From: Candidatus Accumulibacter affinis
GTDB lineage: Bacteria > Pseudomonadota > Gammaproteobacteria > Burkholderiales > Rhodocyclaceae
DNA length: 64,000 bases
Assembly: GCA_016713625.1 (NCBI GenBank)
Contig: JADJOT010000007.1
Location: 62,001 to 126,000 of the forward strand
Direction: 5' to 3'
The notes below the pieces were generated by a model. That model was not told the origin of the DNA, ran no database searches, and was given only the letters and a program-made list of their open reading frames with translations. Shown here piece by piece: positions 8,238 through 17,753 of the stretch; the stretch's first letter is position 1; each line of letters opens with the position of its first letter. Made by a program: the position numbers and the translations under genes.

Positions 8238-8605
8238 ACCAGCAATCTCTCTCCACCCTCATCTGGTCCGTCGCTGATCTGCTCCGCGGGGACTTCAAGC
8301 AATCCGAATATGGCCGTGTGATCCTGCCCTTCACCATCCTGCGGCGGCTGGACTGCGTGCTGGCACCGACCAAGGCTGCAGTGCTGGCAGAGCACAAGGC
8401 AAAGACAGAAGCGGGTATGCCATTTGAAGCCTTTGTGCTGCGTCAGTCCTGCCAGACCTTCTACAACGTCGCGCCGCTGGATCTTCCGGCGCGGATGGGC
8501 GATCAGGACAACCTGCGGCCGAACCTGCACAGCTACATACAGGCCTTTGCCGAGGATGTAAGCGACATCTTTGAGCAGCTTGATTTCGCTAGCACCGTTG
8601 AGTAA
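8234..8605 (+). pseudogene. hsdM: Type I restriction methylase HsdM, N-terminal fragment
   Basis: Begins [19 protein letters not shown] and continues SEYGRVILPFTILRRLD, which is the helical HsdM_N domain found at the start of type I modification subunits. The match runs to about NLHSYIQAFAEDVSDIFEQL, after which the frame ends (FASTVE stop). A complete HsdM has about 500 residues with the N6-adenine methylase NPPF motif; none of that is present. The next gene starts 6 bases later with different base composition, so the truncation coincides with a module junction. No hsdS or hsdR is in the window. Confidence 0.85.
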
Positions 8606-8611
8606 ACAGCA

Positions 8612-9985
8612 ATGAAGCGAACGCTCTACACGATTCTTGGTGTCGATTCCACGGCGAGCCGCCAAGAGATCGCCGCGGCTTACCAAGCGCGGCTTGACGA
8701 CCTTCTTGCAACACCAACACCCGACCCCAACGCTGTAGCGCTAGTGCATGAAGCCTACCAGGTTCTTTCGAACGTGAAATCGCGTTCGACTTACGACGCG
8801 TCACTTGAGAAGGCGGCGTCACGCGGTGCTAAGCGACGAGAGCCTGAAGATCCACGCTCCGGCTGGCTCAAATGGGTTTCGTTGGGGATTGTCCTTCTAG
8901 TCATTGCAGGGATCGGCTGGAAGGTTCAGTCGTCAGGACGACCGCCATCGCAGCCGCCGGTGTCGGTCGCCTTGATTACACCGCAACTGATTGAGAAGGC
9001 AGCACCCGCCGCGGAACCGGAGCCCCCCGCGACGGCGACCGCAGTTAGTCCTGTATCAGGGACGCTGGCGACGCGTTCAGCAGAGGATTTGTTTTCGGAA
9101 GTGTCAAACAGCATAGCGCGAGTGGCCACCACCGATAGTTCAGGCAGAGCAGCATCACAAGGCAGTGGGGTCGTAATTGGAAACGGCACCGTCGTGACCA
9201 ATTGTCACGTCGTCGCGAAGGCGGTTAGCATCACGGTAAAGGTTGGGACCGATATACACACGGCTAGTAGGCTGGTTACCGACGAAGAACTCGATCTGTG
9301 TTCGCTTTCCGTCCCCGGATTGGCCGCGCCTTCGGTCAATGTCGGGAGCGTCGGCTCGCTTCGGATTGGGCAGCGCGTCTACGCGATTGGCGCACCGTAC
9401 GGTCTGGACCTTACCATCAGTGAGGGGATTGTCTCCAGCCTACGCACCCTTCCTGCCGGCACGGTGATCCAGACCACCGCGCCAGTTTCCCCTGGCTCAA
9501 GCGGTGGTGGCCTATTCGATGTCTCGGGGAACTTGGTGGGTATAGTGACGTTCCAGCATCGCTACGGCCAGAATCTGAATTTTGCCCATCCAGCAGACTG
9601 GATCGGACAAATGCGGACGCGCACCTCTCAGTCGTCAGGGGTACCCCCGAGTTCTGCTTCGAGTCCGCCCAGAGCAGTCGCACCACTGGCACCCTCACAA
9701 GATAGCTCACCGAGTTCGCTTATTCTAGGTGCTTGGCGGTGTCTTGCCGGAGCGGCGGATCGCGTTGGCAAGTTCCACTTCGGTGATAACGGCGTAGTGC
9801 TCATCTCTTGGCTTAGTGGCCACACCGCTTTCGGCCGATACTCTATAGTTGGTGGTAGTTCTGTTATCTTGGACATTCAGGGGCGGGACTCCTCACTCGC
9901 ATTGTTCATCCAAGTCCTTACACCGTCCAAGATGGTCCTCAAGCAAGCAGACTTCCCTGAGTGGATCAAGTGCGATCGCAAGTGA
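8612..9985 (+). CDS. J-like domain, transmembrane, trypsin-like protease fusion
   Basis: 457 residues. Residues 4-66 resemble a J domain (LYTILGVDSTASRQEI, VHEAYQVLSNVKSRSTYD) but lack the HPD tripeptide needed to stimulate Hsp70. A single transmembrane helix follows at about 86-103 and a Pro/Ala-rich linker at 110-150. Residues 155-330 form a trypsin/HtrA-like protease with the triad H199 (TNCHVV), D228 (LDLCSL) and S297 (PGSSGGG), so it should be active. A separate C-terminal beta-like domain occupies 365-457. Predicted topology puts the J-like domain and the protease on opposite sides of the membrane. Its stop overlaps the giant nuclease-TPR-PIN gene, so the two form one unit; trypsin partners are known from conflict systems. 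Target unknown. Confidence 0.8.
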   Translation: MKRTLYTILGVDSTASRQEIAAAYQARLDDLLATPTPDPNAVALVHEAYQVLSNVKSRSTYDASLEKAASRGAKRREPEDPRSGWLKWVSLGIVLLVIAGIGWKVQSSGRPPSQPPVSVALITPQLIEKAAPAAEPEPPATATAVSPVSGTLATRSAEDLFSEVSNSIARVATTDSSGRAASQGSGVVIGNGTVVTNCHVVAKAVSITVKVGTDIHTASRLVTDEELDLCSLSVPGLAAPSVNVGSVGSLRIGQRVYAIGAPYGLDLTISEGIVSSLRTLPAGTVIQTTAPVSPGSSGGGLFDVSGNLVGIVTFQHRYGQNLNFAHPADWIGQMRTRTSQSSGVPPSSASSPPRAVAPLAPSQDSSPSSLILGAWRCLAGAADRVGKFHFGDNGVVLISWLSGHTAFGRYSIVGGSSVILDIQGRDSSLALFIQVLTPSKMVLKQADFPEWIKCDRK

Positions 9986-12900
9986 CTGTAAGTTCCCAAG
10001 TTCCCGATTGCATAGAAATTGCGGGCACAAAGAAGAAGGGAATAGAGATCAACGGCACAGCTGAGGCGCTTCCCGATCCCACCGCTGCACGCATTGGAGT
10101 CCCACTCGGCACCCGCCTGTCGCATGAAATTCCTAAGCCGAAAGACTGGCAAGCGTTTCAGCGTAATTGTGTGCTGCTTTTCCGCGCGGAGCTAAAGGAT
10201 CCAAACACGCAGGAGTATGGCCGGAGTGGACAGAATCAAAGTGGGATCGACCTTCTCGGCAGGCGCAACGGCGATCCGGATCACTATGTCGGCGTTCAGT
10301 GCAGGCTAATAGCCAAGCCGCTCAAGGAGGAAAAGATCCTGACAGACTGTCGGGCAGCCCTCAATCTAAAGGCGGGCCTCAAGGAGATAATCTTTGCAAC
10401 CACTGCGCCTGACGATACCGGGGCCTCGGACGCGGCGATCGTAGTCGAACAGGCCCTACGCGGCGAAGGTCATAATCTGACGGTAGTCATCTACGGCTGG
10501 GCGGCCCTACAAACGCTCATCGCAGTTCACGAAATCGCATATGCGGCATTCTTCCCCTCTAGCGTAGCCACCGCGGCGCCTCAGGTAGCAACCACGACTT
10601 CATCCTCCGGCAACGATTTCGCTTACCAAATCGCGACTCTAGTGGCGGAGCAGCTTCGACAAACAGGCCTGCCCCTGCCGTCTCGCGACATCGGTGCAGC
10701 CAACACACCCGATGAGGATCCTGCTCTACACGCACGGATTGATATTTTTCGGGATATTTTTAGGGACCAACACCAGCCGCTTCTAGCGCAGGATGGGCTG
10801 CTAGCGATTCTAAAGAAAGAAGTATTGGGCAACAAACCTTGGGCGCGCTTCCGCATTGAGACAAATCTTGGTGCGATCGCTCTTGAGCTAGGACAGCAAG
10901 AGGAAGGTGCTGCCCACTATGAAACGGCCTATTCAATTCGACCGGATGATGCCAACGCCATTGCCAATTTGGCACTTGCCCGAACCATCCAAGGTCACCA
11001 CGAGACAGCAATGGAGTTGGCCCGCTGCGCTCTGAGGGGCGAGCCACGCGCCGATCATGCAGTTGCCTACCTCTTGCAAGCTGCGGCCCGATCATCTTGG
11101 CAGGGTGACCCTGAAACGCTAATACCTCCTGATCTCGTAGGCAATGAACATGCTGACCTTGGACTCGTCGAATTCCTGCGTCGCAGAAATCTTTCCGACT
11201 GGGCAGAGCGCACCCTGAAAGTGAGCCTTCGTCATCCGAACTGCGAAGTTTTTAATCGAATCAAGGCAATTGCCGTGCTCTCGCTTATGCTGGACTCAGG
11301 CGGGATCATTTCCAACTGCCGTGCCTCGGTGACGACAGAAGAACTGAATGCTGCCGCCAATCACTTGACGGCAATGGTCGAGCATTGGCTCAATATCGGT
11401 TTCGCCGACCAGTACGACCTTGCCGCTAATCTCAGCAATGCGGGCCTCCTGCTCCGTTTGACGGGAAGGCCAGCCGAATGCGAAGCGTTGCTGCAGCGTG
11501 GCCTGCCAAAGGTGCCGGATGATCCGCAGCTTCGCCGCCTTCTGGCCCTGGCGCAAGCCTCCCTTGGGCGCCAGATGGATGCTCTCAGGACGCTCTCGGA
11601 TGATCAGGATCCGGAAAACTGTCTGTTACGAGCCGAACTTAGTGCGATTAACGAGCCGTCTGCATCGCTAGCCCAAGTACTGGCAATGGATCCCGCAACG
11701 CTCAGTCCTCGTCTCACCCGATTACGCTGGGATGTGGTCGGCGAACTAGCACTGAAGACCGGCGAATTAGAAACACTTAAGACCGCTGTTGCGGCTCTCA
11801 AGGAATTGCACCCCACGGATGTAACCGCCAGCCTACTGGAATTGAGAGGAGAGCAGAGGGCCGGCCTTGTTGCGAATGTTGTTAAAGAGAGGCTTCGCGC
11901 GATATCAATTTCTCTTCCGGCGGACGTCGACATGGCAACACGGTTTTTCGTTGCCGAAGAACTACGCAAGCAAGGCCTGCCGGAGCAGGCTTCCCTGCTT
12001 CTCGAACATCATGTGGACTTGTCGAGAAAGAATCCAGCCACAACACTCTATCTCCAAAGCTTGGCTGAAGCCCGGCGGGACGAAGCGTTTCACATGGCCG
12101 TTGCTACAGTAGCGCCAATTGTGCGCGATGACTCGGAAATACTCTGGACGATTGCCGCTCACTCATGGAACGAAGGCGACCTTGCCGCTGCATATCGCAT
12201 TATTGAGGAGTTGTTATCGCACGAGCCCCACAACGCTCGGGCTCGGTTGCTCAAGATCGAGATTCTGGTTCGGCAGGACCGCTCTACCGAGGTGTTTGCT
12301 GAATTGGACAAGCGAGTCGAGGATCTTACTTGGACGCGTTTGCAAGATAGATTCCGCATCGTGTTGCTGTTGGGCTATTTCGGGTATATCGAGCGGGCAG
12401 CAGCCTTCGCCTATCGGTTGTTTCTTGAGCACCGCGACAAGTCACAAGCATGGATGACGCTTTGTATGCTGTTGCTAAGGGAAGGGCGTGGAGGGGAAGA
12501 CGGCGCTAGTCAGTGGACTGCTCCTGTGGTAACGGATCACGTGGCAGTCGACTTACTTTACGACAATGGTGAGGAGCTATTTCTGATTGTCGAGCCCGAC
12601 TCTAGCCTACGCTCCCTAGATAATAAATCGTGGGAGCCGGACCACCCACTCGTCCACACGCTAATGGGTCTGACGGCTGAAAGCCGCTTAATTGATGCGA
12701 ACGGCCGTGGGGGCACGATCGTCCAATTGAGGCACAAGTACGTCGCTCGACTGCACTACATCTTGCAACGTTACGAGTCACGGTTCCCTGAAATTTTCGG
12801 TCTCCGAATGGTTGCCTTAGACGCCGATCGACCCGATGGGCTCGATGATCTTATCGCTGAACTCAAGGCTCGCCAAGAGTGGTTCAAGGCCGAACAAGAG

Positions 12901-14016
12901 CAGTACCGAAACGGTCCTTGGCCGCTTGGGGTGCTTGCAAAACGGCTCGGTCTCGATAGCATTGAAATCGCTATGAGCTTGGCAGCGCAGGGCATCGCCC
13001 TCAAAGTCGCTATCGGTAACGAGCCAGAGCGCGAGGTGGCTGTGCAGGCAATTGACGACAACGCTGGCAAGGGATGTGTCCTTGATCTCCTAGCGTTATG
13101 GACAGGTTGGCGGCTGCAAGCACTCGACGCAATCGCGACGGTCTGTGGCCCCATCTACCTGCCTCAGAGCGTTATTGACCACCTGCGGGCTCGACGTGAA
13201 TTAATGGACTTTTCAAGGATAGACGGAATGCACTCGGTCAGCTACGAGGCTGGTAAGCTGTCTCTGCATGAAGTCGCGCCCGAGGAAGTTAGCAATCTGC
13301 GAGATGACTTGGATCGCGCGATTATCTGGGCCGAAACTAATGCGTCGATCTGTCCATTGATTGTGAGAGAAGATCTGCCGCCCATTTTGCGGGACTTCAT
13401 TCGCGCGGGGCGATCTGATGTGTTTGACTGCCTTGCGGTCGCCAAACAGGCGGGTGTAATGCTCGTTACGGATGATCTGCCAACACGTGAGTTCAGCCGC
13501 TTGCTAGCTGGTGTGGAAGGCGCTTGGCTACACAAGGTGTTTGAAGTGGCACTACATCAGAAGTCCATTGACCTGGATACATTCGTTCGCTGGACAGCTC
13601 ATCTCATCAATGCGGGCCACGACTACATCAGCGTAACCGCGCAGGGTTTGGTGCGGGCGTTACATCTAGATGCTGAGACTGGGCGTCCACCCGATTATTT
13701 CTTCAAGACTTTGTGTAAGGTCATCGGTGGCCGAAATGCCCAGCCCATATCACATATCAAAGTATGCGCAGCGTGTCTCGTGGAAATATGGTCAAGCCCC
13801 AACACACCAGACTACCGATCACAGGCTTCTGGGCTGCTAATTCAACAACTCGTCCGTGAGCGCAATGACGACTTTGTTTCGATACTCCGAGGACTGCTTC
13901 TTCTAGTCGGAGACTCACCGCCGCTGGTCGGATACATCCTAAGCTGGGCAAGAGGTCATTTCATCCTGGAACGTGTCTTGCCGGGCGTTGGTATGGCAAA
14001 CGGCCCTGCTCACTGA
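9961..14016 (+). CDS. Giant nuclease-like, TPR, GreAB-C-like, PIN-like protein
   Basis: About 1351 residues from GTG 9961; GTG 9982 overlaps the protease stop (GTGA) and is an equally good start. Residues 58-165 look like a Mrr-type PD-(D/E)XK domain: GID at 95-97 and GVQCR at 111-115, the usual QxK lysine being replaced by arginine. Residues 270-860 are helical TPR-like repeats (LGQQEEGAAHYETAYSIRPD). Around 885-920, DHPLVHTLMGLTAESRLI resembles the GreA/GreB C-terminal fold. Residues 1035-1175 look like a PIN RNase (VLDLLALW, LPQSVIDHLRA, DVFDCLAVAKQ, LVTDD). This matches the TPR-GreAB-C-PIN architecture I recall from predicted bacterial conflict systems. Domain calls are by eye. Rare codons and lower GC than the core genes suggest transfer. 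Confidence 0.7.
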   Translation: MDQVRSQVTVSSQVPDCIEIAGTKKKGIEINGTAEALPDPTAARIGVPLGTRLSHEIPKPKDWQAFQRNCVLLFRAELKDPNTQEYGRSGQNQSGIDLLGRRNGDPDHYVGVQCRLIAKPLKEEKILTDCRAALNLKAGLKEIIFATTAPDDTGASDAAIVVEQALRGEGHNLTVVIYGWAALQTLIAVHEIAYAAFFPSSVATAAPQVATTTSSSGNDFAYQIATLVAEQLRQTGLPLPSRDIGAANTPDEDPALHARIDIFRDIFRDQHQPLLAQDGLLAILKKEVLGNKPWARFRIETNLGAIALELGQQEEGAAHYETAYSIRPDDANAIANLALARTIQGHHETAMELARCALRGEPRADHAVAYLLQAAARSSWQGDPETLIPPDLVGNEHADLGLVEFLRRRNLSDWAERTLKVSLRHPNCEVFNRIKAIAVLSLMLDSGGIISNCRASVTTEELNAAANHLTAMVEHWLNIGFADQYDLAANLSNAGLLLRLTGRPAECEALLQRGLPKVPDDPQLRRLLALAQASLGRQMDALRTLSDDQDPENCLLRAELSAINEPSASLAQVLAMDPATLSPRLTRLRWDVVGELALKTGELETLKTAVAALKELHPTDVTASLLELRGEQRAGLVANVVKERLRAISISLPADVDMATRFFVAEELRKQGLPEQASLLLEHHVDLSRKNPATTLYLQSLAEARRDEAFHMAVATVAPIVRDDSEILWTIAAHSWNEGDLAAAYRIIEELLSHEPHNARARLLKIEILVRQDRSTEVFAELDKRVEDLTWTRLQDRFRIVLLLGYFGYIERAAAFAYRLFLEHRDKSQAWMTLCMLLLREGRGGEDGASQWTAPVVTDHVAVDLLYDNGEELFLIVEPDSSLRSLDNKSWEPDHPLVHTLMGLTAESRLIDANGRGGTIVQLRHKYVARLHYILQRYESRFPEIFGLRMVALDADRPDGLDDLIAELKARQEWFKAEQEQYRNGPWPLGVLAKRLGLDSIEIAMSLAAQGIALKVAIGNEPEREVAVQAIDDNAGKGCVLDLLALWTGWRLQALDAIATVCGPIYLPQSVIDHLRARRELMDFSRIDGMHSVSYEAGKLSLHEVAPEEVSNLRDDLDRAIIWAETNASICPLIVREDLPPILRDFIRAGRSDVFDCLAVAKQAGVMLVTDDLPTREFSRLLAGVEGAWLHKVFEVALHQKSIDLDTFVRWTAHLINAGHDYISVTAQGLVRALHLDAETGRPPDYFFKTLCKVIGGRNAQPISHIKVCAACLVEIWSSPNTPDYRSQASGLLIQQLVRERNDDFVSILRGLLLLVGDSPPLVGYILSWARGHFILERVLPGVGMANGPAH

Positions 14017-14193
14017 AGCAGAGGGGGTTGATCTCTTTTTGGTTGTTTATTGTCGATCACCAGGTTACAACCTTGTGAGGATTGCCGCAAAGCCGGGGGT
14101 TGTCTCAGGCCCGTAAAACCATGCTTGTCATTAAAGCTATTCACTGTAAGCGTGCACAAGCATTTTACAGGCCAGTTATAGAAGATACAACAA

Positions 14194-14538
14194 TTGTATT
14201 ACCTATTATTATTGTTACTCTCGATTGGATATGTTATGTCATGCTTTAGGCGCTATTTCGGCTCATACACTAAGATCATGCTCACAGTCATTGCTATGGG
14301 GGTATCGTGCACAAATGCTTCGGAACAACTTGGCTGTACAGAGAATTGCTCGGTTAATTCTCGGTCTGTAGACATCGCACATAATACTTCATCAAGAAAG
14401 CGTATGAAAACCGCTGATCAGTCGCTAGTAGCCGAGACCTGTTCCAAATTTGTCGATAGCTTCTTGACCGCTAAGATGTATGAGATCTCATGTCTTCACT
14501 TCGTTCGTGTGGATGAGGAAAATGCGCGTAGAAGGTAG
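14194..14538 (+). CDS. Small hypothetical protein with a hydrophobic N-terminus
   Basis: 114 residues starting MYYLLLLLLSIGYVMSCF, which could be a signal peptide or a membrane anchor, followed by a cysteine-containing region (CTENCSV, ETCSKFV, SCLHFV). Base composition is markedly more AT-rich than the surroundings. I see no family and no clear ribosome binding site; the segment may simply be horizontally acquired non-coding DNA. Low confidence that it is expressed. Confidence 0.25.
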   Translation: MYYLLLLLLSIGYVMSCFRRYFGSYTKIMLTVIAMGVSCTNASEQLGCTENCSVNSRSVDIAHNTSSRKRMKTADQSLVAETCSKFVDSFLTAKMYEISCLHFVRVDEENARRR

Positions 14539-14689
14539 CTTAGATGGAGTCGCTACGGGCTTCGTAAATCGGCGAAGCCGGAACCAAATAGGCCAAGGCT
14601 GATGTCGTAACACGAACAGTTGAGCGGCCATGACCAATAATGAACGGTTATTGGTGTCGACCCGTCAAGGCCATAGTGTTATACACAAC

Positions 14690-14950
14690 TCACTTTGCAT
14701 GAATCTTCCGCATATGGCCGAGCCCTTGAAAAAAAATCCTGATGCGCTGAAAACCAAGCCAGAGCGTCTTGACGCTGGGTTCGCCGTCACGTTTCCGGGC
14801 GAGGAAGCCGCCGAGCATGGCGATTCGGCGGATCACATCACGCAACTTGTGCATTGCTTTCGAGACGGGTTTCTCGGCCAGGATGTATGCGTTTTTCCAC
14901 TCCTTTGACATTGGCTTTGGTTCGGTTTGCCGTGCATCGGTGCATTGAGA
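14690..14950 (-). pseudogene. IS4-family transposase remnant, C-terminal end
   Basis: The minus strand reads SKEWKNAYILAEKP, then IRRIAMLGGFLARKRDGEPS and VKTLWLGFQRIR. This is the hallmark C-terminus of IS4-family (Tn5-like) transposases. Upstream the frame meets a stop, and the catalytic part of the transposase is absent or scrambled between about 14950 and 15070. It is therefore a decayed fragment. It lies between two conflict modules and marks a past insertion. Confidence 0.75.
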
Positions 14951-15120
14951 TCAGGAACTCCTATCGGCAGCTGCGAGTTTCTGGCGTCGATTCGTTGCCC
15001 TCGTCGAACTGCTCGTGCCGCTGGCGATCGGCCCCACCAACTTGCCGCACAGATTGCCGCAAGCATTAAGCGAAGTAGGAATCGGGCGACTTTTGACTAG
15101 ATCCAGGATCAAAATCGGAA

Positions 15121-15150
15121 TTGACGCCGCTCGATGCAGGCTCCTATACT
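15121..15150 (+). promoter_or_regulatory. Sigma-70-type promoter for the TerY-P triad
   Basis: TTGACG at 15121-15126, an 18-base spacer and TATACT at 15145-15150 match the -35/-10 consensus closely. It lies 72 bases upstream of the GTG start of the VWA gene, giving a short leader with AGGGAG as ribosome binding site. Confidence 0.6.
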
Positions 15151-15222
15151 CCTGTTGGCATAGTTGGATTTCCTGTCCTTCTCGATTCATACACTGGGCA
15201 TTGACACACCTAGGGAGACCCC

Positions 15223-15882
15223 GTGAGCGAACAAATTACCTTTGAAACCGACGACTTCATCAGCAACCCTGAGCCCCGCTGCCCTTGCGTGCTGCTGTTA
15301 GACGTATCGGGTTCGATGAACGGCAAGCCGCTGGACGAATTGAACGCCGGGATGGCGACCTTTAAGGACGAGCTCGCAACCGACAGTCTGGCAATGAAGC
15401 GGGTAGAAGTTGCCATCGTGACGTTCGGTCCGACCAAGGTTGAAATGCCGTTCACCGGCGCCTCGACGTTTTTTCCTCCGATGCTGCGTTCGCAGGGCGA
15501 CACCCCAATGGGGGGCGCCATCATGCAAGCGCTGGAACTCGTTCGAGATCGCAAGCGTAACTACAGGTCGAGCGGTATTTCGTGCTACCGCCCCTGGGTC
15601 TTCCTCATCACCGACGGTGGCCCGACCGACTCTTGGCAAGCAGCAGCAGAGGCTATTCGAGAAGGAGAGGCTTCAAAGCAGTTTGCCTTCTTTGCCATCG
15701 GCGTAAAGGGAGCCCGGATGGATATCCTGAAGCAAATCAGCGTTCGGGAGCCACTCTCCCTTGACGGCCTTAAGTTTCGCGAGCTGTTCATGTGGCTTTC
15801 CAGTTCGTTGCGCTCCGTTTCCAGATCCACTCCCGGTACTGAGGTTCCGCTCGCACCACCGACTGGATGGACGATCGTGTGA
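15223..15882 (+). CDS. TerY-like von Willebrand factor A protein
   Basis: 219 residues with a GTG start at 15223 preceded by AGGGAG. A vWA domain spans about 20-190: metal-ion site DVSGS at residues 27-31, threonine loop GDTPMGGAI and the aspartate loop [10 protein letters not shown]. All three MIDAS positions are present. It is the first gene of a TerY-P triad: vWA protein, PP2C phosphatase, kinase. Such triads were described as a stress or defence signalling unit related to tellurite-resistance genes, in which the vWA protein is thought to be a scaffold or substrate. The PP2C start overlaps its 3' end by 16 bases. No other ter gene (terB/terD) is in the window. Confidence 0.85.
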   Translation: MSEQITFETDDFISNPEPRCPCVLLLDVSGSMNGKPLDELNAGMATFKDELATDSLAMKRVEVAIVTFGPTKVEMPFTGASTFFPPMLRSQGDTPMGGAIMQALELVRDRKRNYRSSGISCYRPWVFLITDGGPTDSWQAAAEAIREGEASKQFAFFAIGVKGARMDILKQISVREPLSLDGLKFRELFMWLSSSLRSVSRSTPGTEVPLAPPTGWTIV

Positions 15883-16640
15883 GCTGGCGAGTCGTATCTG
15901 CGTCTGAGATTGGTACCTCGCACATTGCCGCCGGCACTATCTGCGAGGATAGTTGCTGGGCACAGGTAGACGTGACGGCTGAGGGTCTGCCGTTTCTCTC
16001 GATGTTCGTGTCGGACGGCGCCGGCAGTGCCGCTCGCGGTGGCGAAGGGGCGGAGCTGGCAATTCATGCGGCAGCTGATTTCATCGCGAACAAGCTCAAG
16101 CTCAAAGAGTTTGGACTCAACGATGACCTCGCCGTCGAATGCGTCCTCGCCATTCGCGAGCTTATTTACAGCCGCGCCGAGACCGAAGGACTCAAGGCTC
16201 GTGATTTCGCCTGCACGTTTTTAGGAGTGCTCTCCTCGGCTCTCGGAACGTTGGTGATGCAGGTAGGGGACGGCGGTGTCGTACTAGATGTTGGAAGTGG
16301 GCTGGAGACCGCCATCGTGCCGATGTCTGGCGAGTACGCCAACATGACCCACTTCGTGACGGACGAAGAGGCAGTGACCATCCTCGCGACCAAGGCCTAC
16401 CCCGCCCCGGTAACTCGCGTCGCCGCTTTCAGCGATGGGCTCCAGCGTCTCGTGCTGGACATGGCGACGAACAAGCCGCACGAGCCCTTCTTCGCCAAGT
16501 TCTTCCAGATCATTTCCACTTCGACCGTTGACAAAGAGGATGAATTGCACAGCGCCTTGGTACGGTTTCTGGGGAGTCCGTCGGTCAACGAGCGAACGGA
16601 TGATGACAAGACATTGGCGATGGCGGTTCTGGTTTCATAA
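15867..16640 (+). CDS. PP2C-type serine/threonine phosphatase of the TerY-P triad
   Basis: 257 residues. The PP2C pattern is visible: CEDSC near residue 28 (first metal aspartate), [16 protein letters not shown] at 48-63 with the DG metal motif, [11 protein letters not shown] in the middle and [11 protein letters not shown] in the C-terminal half. The length fits a stand-alone catalytic domain, with no membrane segment. It overlaps the vWA gene by 16 bases and is followed after 9 bases by the kinase, so the three are one operon. Expected role: removes phosphates set by the neighbouring kinase. Manganese/magnesium dependence follows from the family. Confidence 0.85.
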   Translation: MDDRVSWRVVSASEIGTSHIAAGTICEDSCWAQVDVTAEGLPFLSMFVSDGAGSAARGGEGAELAIHAAADFIANKLKLKEFGLNDDLAVECVLAIRELIYSRAETEGLKARDFACTFLGVLSSALGTLVMQVGDGGVVLDVGSGLETAIVPMSGEYANMTHFVTDEEAVTILATKAYPAPVTRVAAFSDGLQRLVLDMATNKPHEPFFAKFFQIISTSTVDKEDELHSALVRFLGSPSVNERTDDDKTLAMAVLVS

Positions 16641-16649
16641 CGCGGAGCC

Positions 16650-17714
16650 ATGCCGAAGACGCTCGTAACTGCCAATGGGACGCTGATTCAAATCGGTCGT
16701 GAGCTTGGCAAAGGTGGCGAGGGCTCGGTCTTCGAAGTACCTGCGCGTGCTGAGCAGGTGGCCAAGCTCTACCACCGGCAGCCCGACGCGAAGAAACAAG
16801 CCAAGCTCAGTTTCATGGCATCGACGGTAGACCAGCAGCTTCTGAGCTACGTCGCATGGCCCCAAGAGACGCTTCATTCGGCGCGCGGCGGGCCAGTTGT
16901 AGGTTTCCTGATGCCGAAGGTGATGGGGCGAGATCCCGTCCACATGGTCTACAGTCCGGCGCATCGACGCCAAGAGCGGCCAAAGGCGGCGTGGAACTTT
17001 CTGCTGTTCGTAGCGCGAAATACCGCAGCAGCGTTCAGTGCCTTGCACTCGCACGGGCACGTACTCGGCGACGTGAACCAAGGCAACGTGCTGGTCGGCA
17101 GTGACAGCAAGGTTGTGCTCATCGACAGCGACTCGTTCCAGGTAAATGCCCAAGGCATCGTGCACCTTTGCGAAGTCGGTGTGTCTCACTTCACGCCACC
17201 TGAGCTTCAAGGGCTCTCGTCGTTCGACGGTTTGACGCGAACTGCCAACCACGACAATTTTGGCTTGGCTCTGCTGATATTCCACTTGCTCTTCGGTGGA
17301 CGGCACCCGTACTCTGGCGTGCCCCTCAGAAGCGGCGTCGGAGATACGCTGGAATCTGACATCAAAGCGCATAGATACGCGTATGCGCGGGACTCGCAAT
17401 CCCGAGGCATCGGGCCGCCACCTCGCTCGATTCCTCTTTCCATCGTCCCAGTCGCAATGGAGACGATGTTCCACCATGCGTTCACGGAGAATGGTGCGGC
17501 GGGTAGTCGGCCCACATCCGAGCAGTGGGTTACCGCTCTCGACGCAGTGCGCGGCCGGCTAAAGCCTTGTGGTGCTTCTTCGATGCACCTGTACCCGGAC
17601 CACCTTGCGACGTGCCCATGGTGCGCGCTGGAGCAACAGGACGCTATATACTTCATCGACCTCGGCGTAACGTACACAAAAACAACATCTGGCTTTGTCC
17701 TAGCGCAAGCCTAG
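16650..17714 (+). pseudogene. TerY-P triad protein kinase, part before an in-frame amber codon
   Basis: 354 residues. Protein kinase fold with glycine loop GRELGKGGEGSVFEV (15-30), lysine K39 (VAKLY), catalytic loop GDVNQGN (D141, N146) and LIDSDSF (DFG equivalent, D159/D161). A zinc-ribbon-like CPWC follows near residue 334. The frame stops at TAG 17712-17714 but continues in the same frame for 292 more codons into a membrane and helix-hairpin-helix part (17754-18590). To my knowledge these kinases are usually one longer polypeptide. So either a point mutation inactivated the C-terminal part, or the stop is read through. The kinase core itself looks intact and may still work. Confidence 0.8.
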
Positions 17715-17753
17715 GCACTCATTGAGTCAGTACAGGCACCCCCACCTGTCAGC

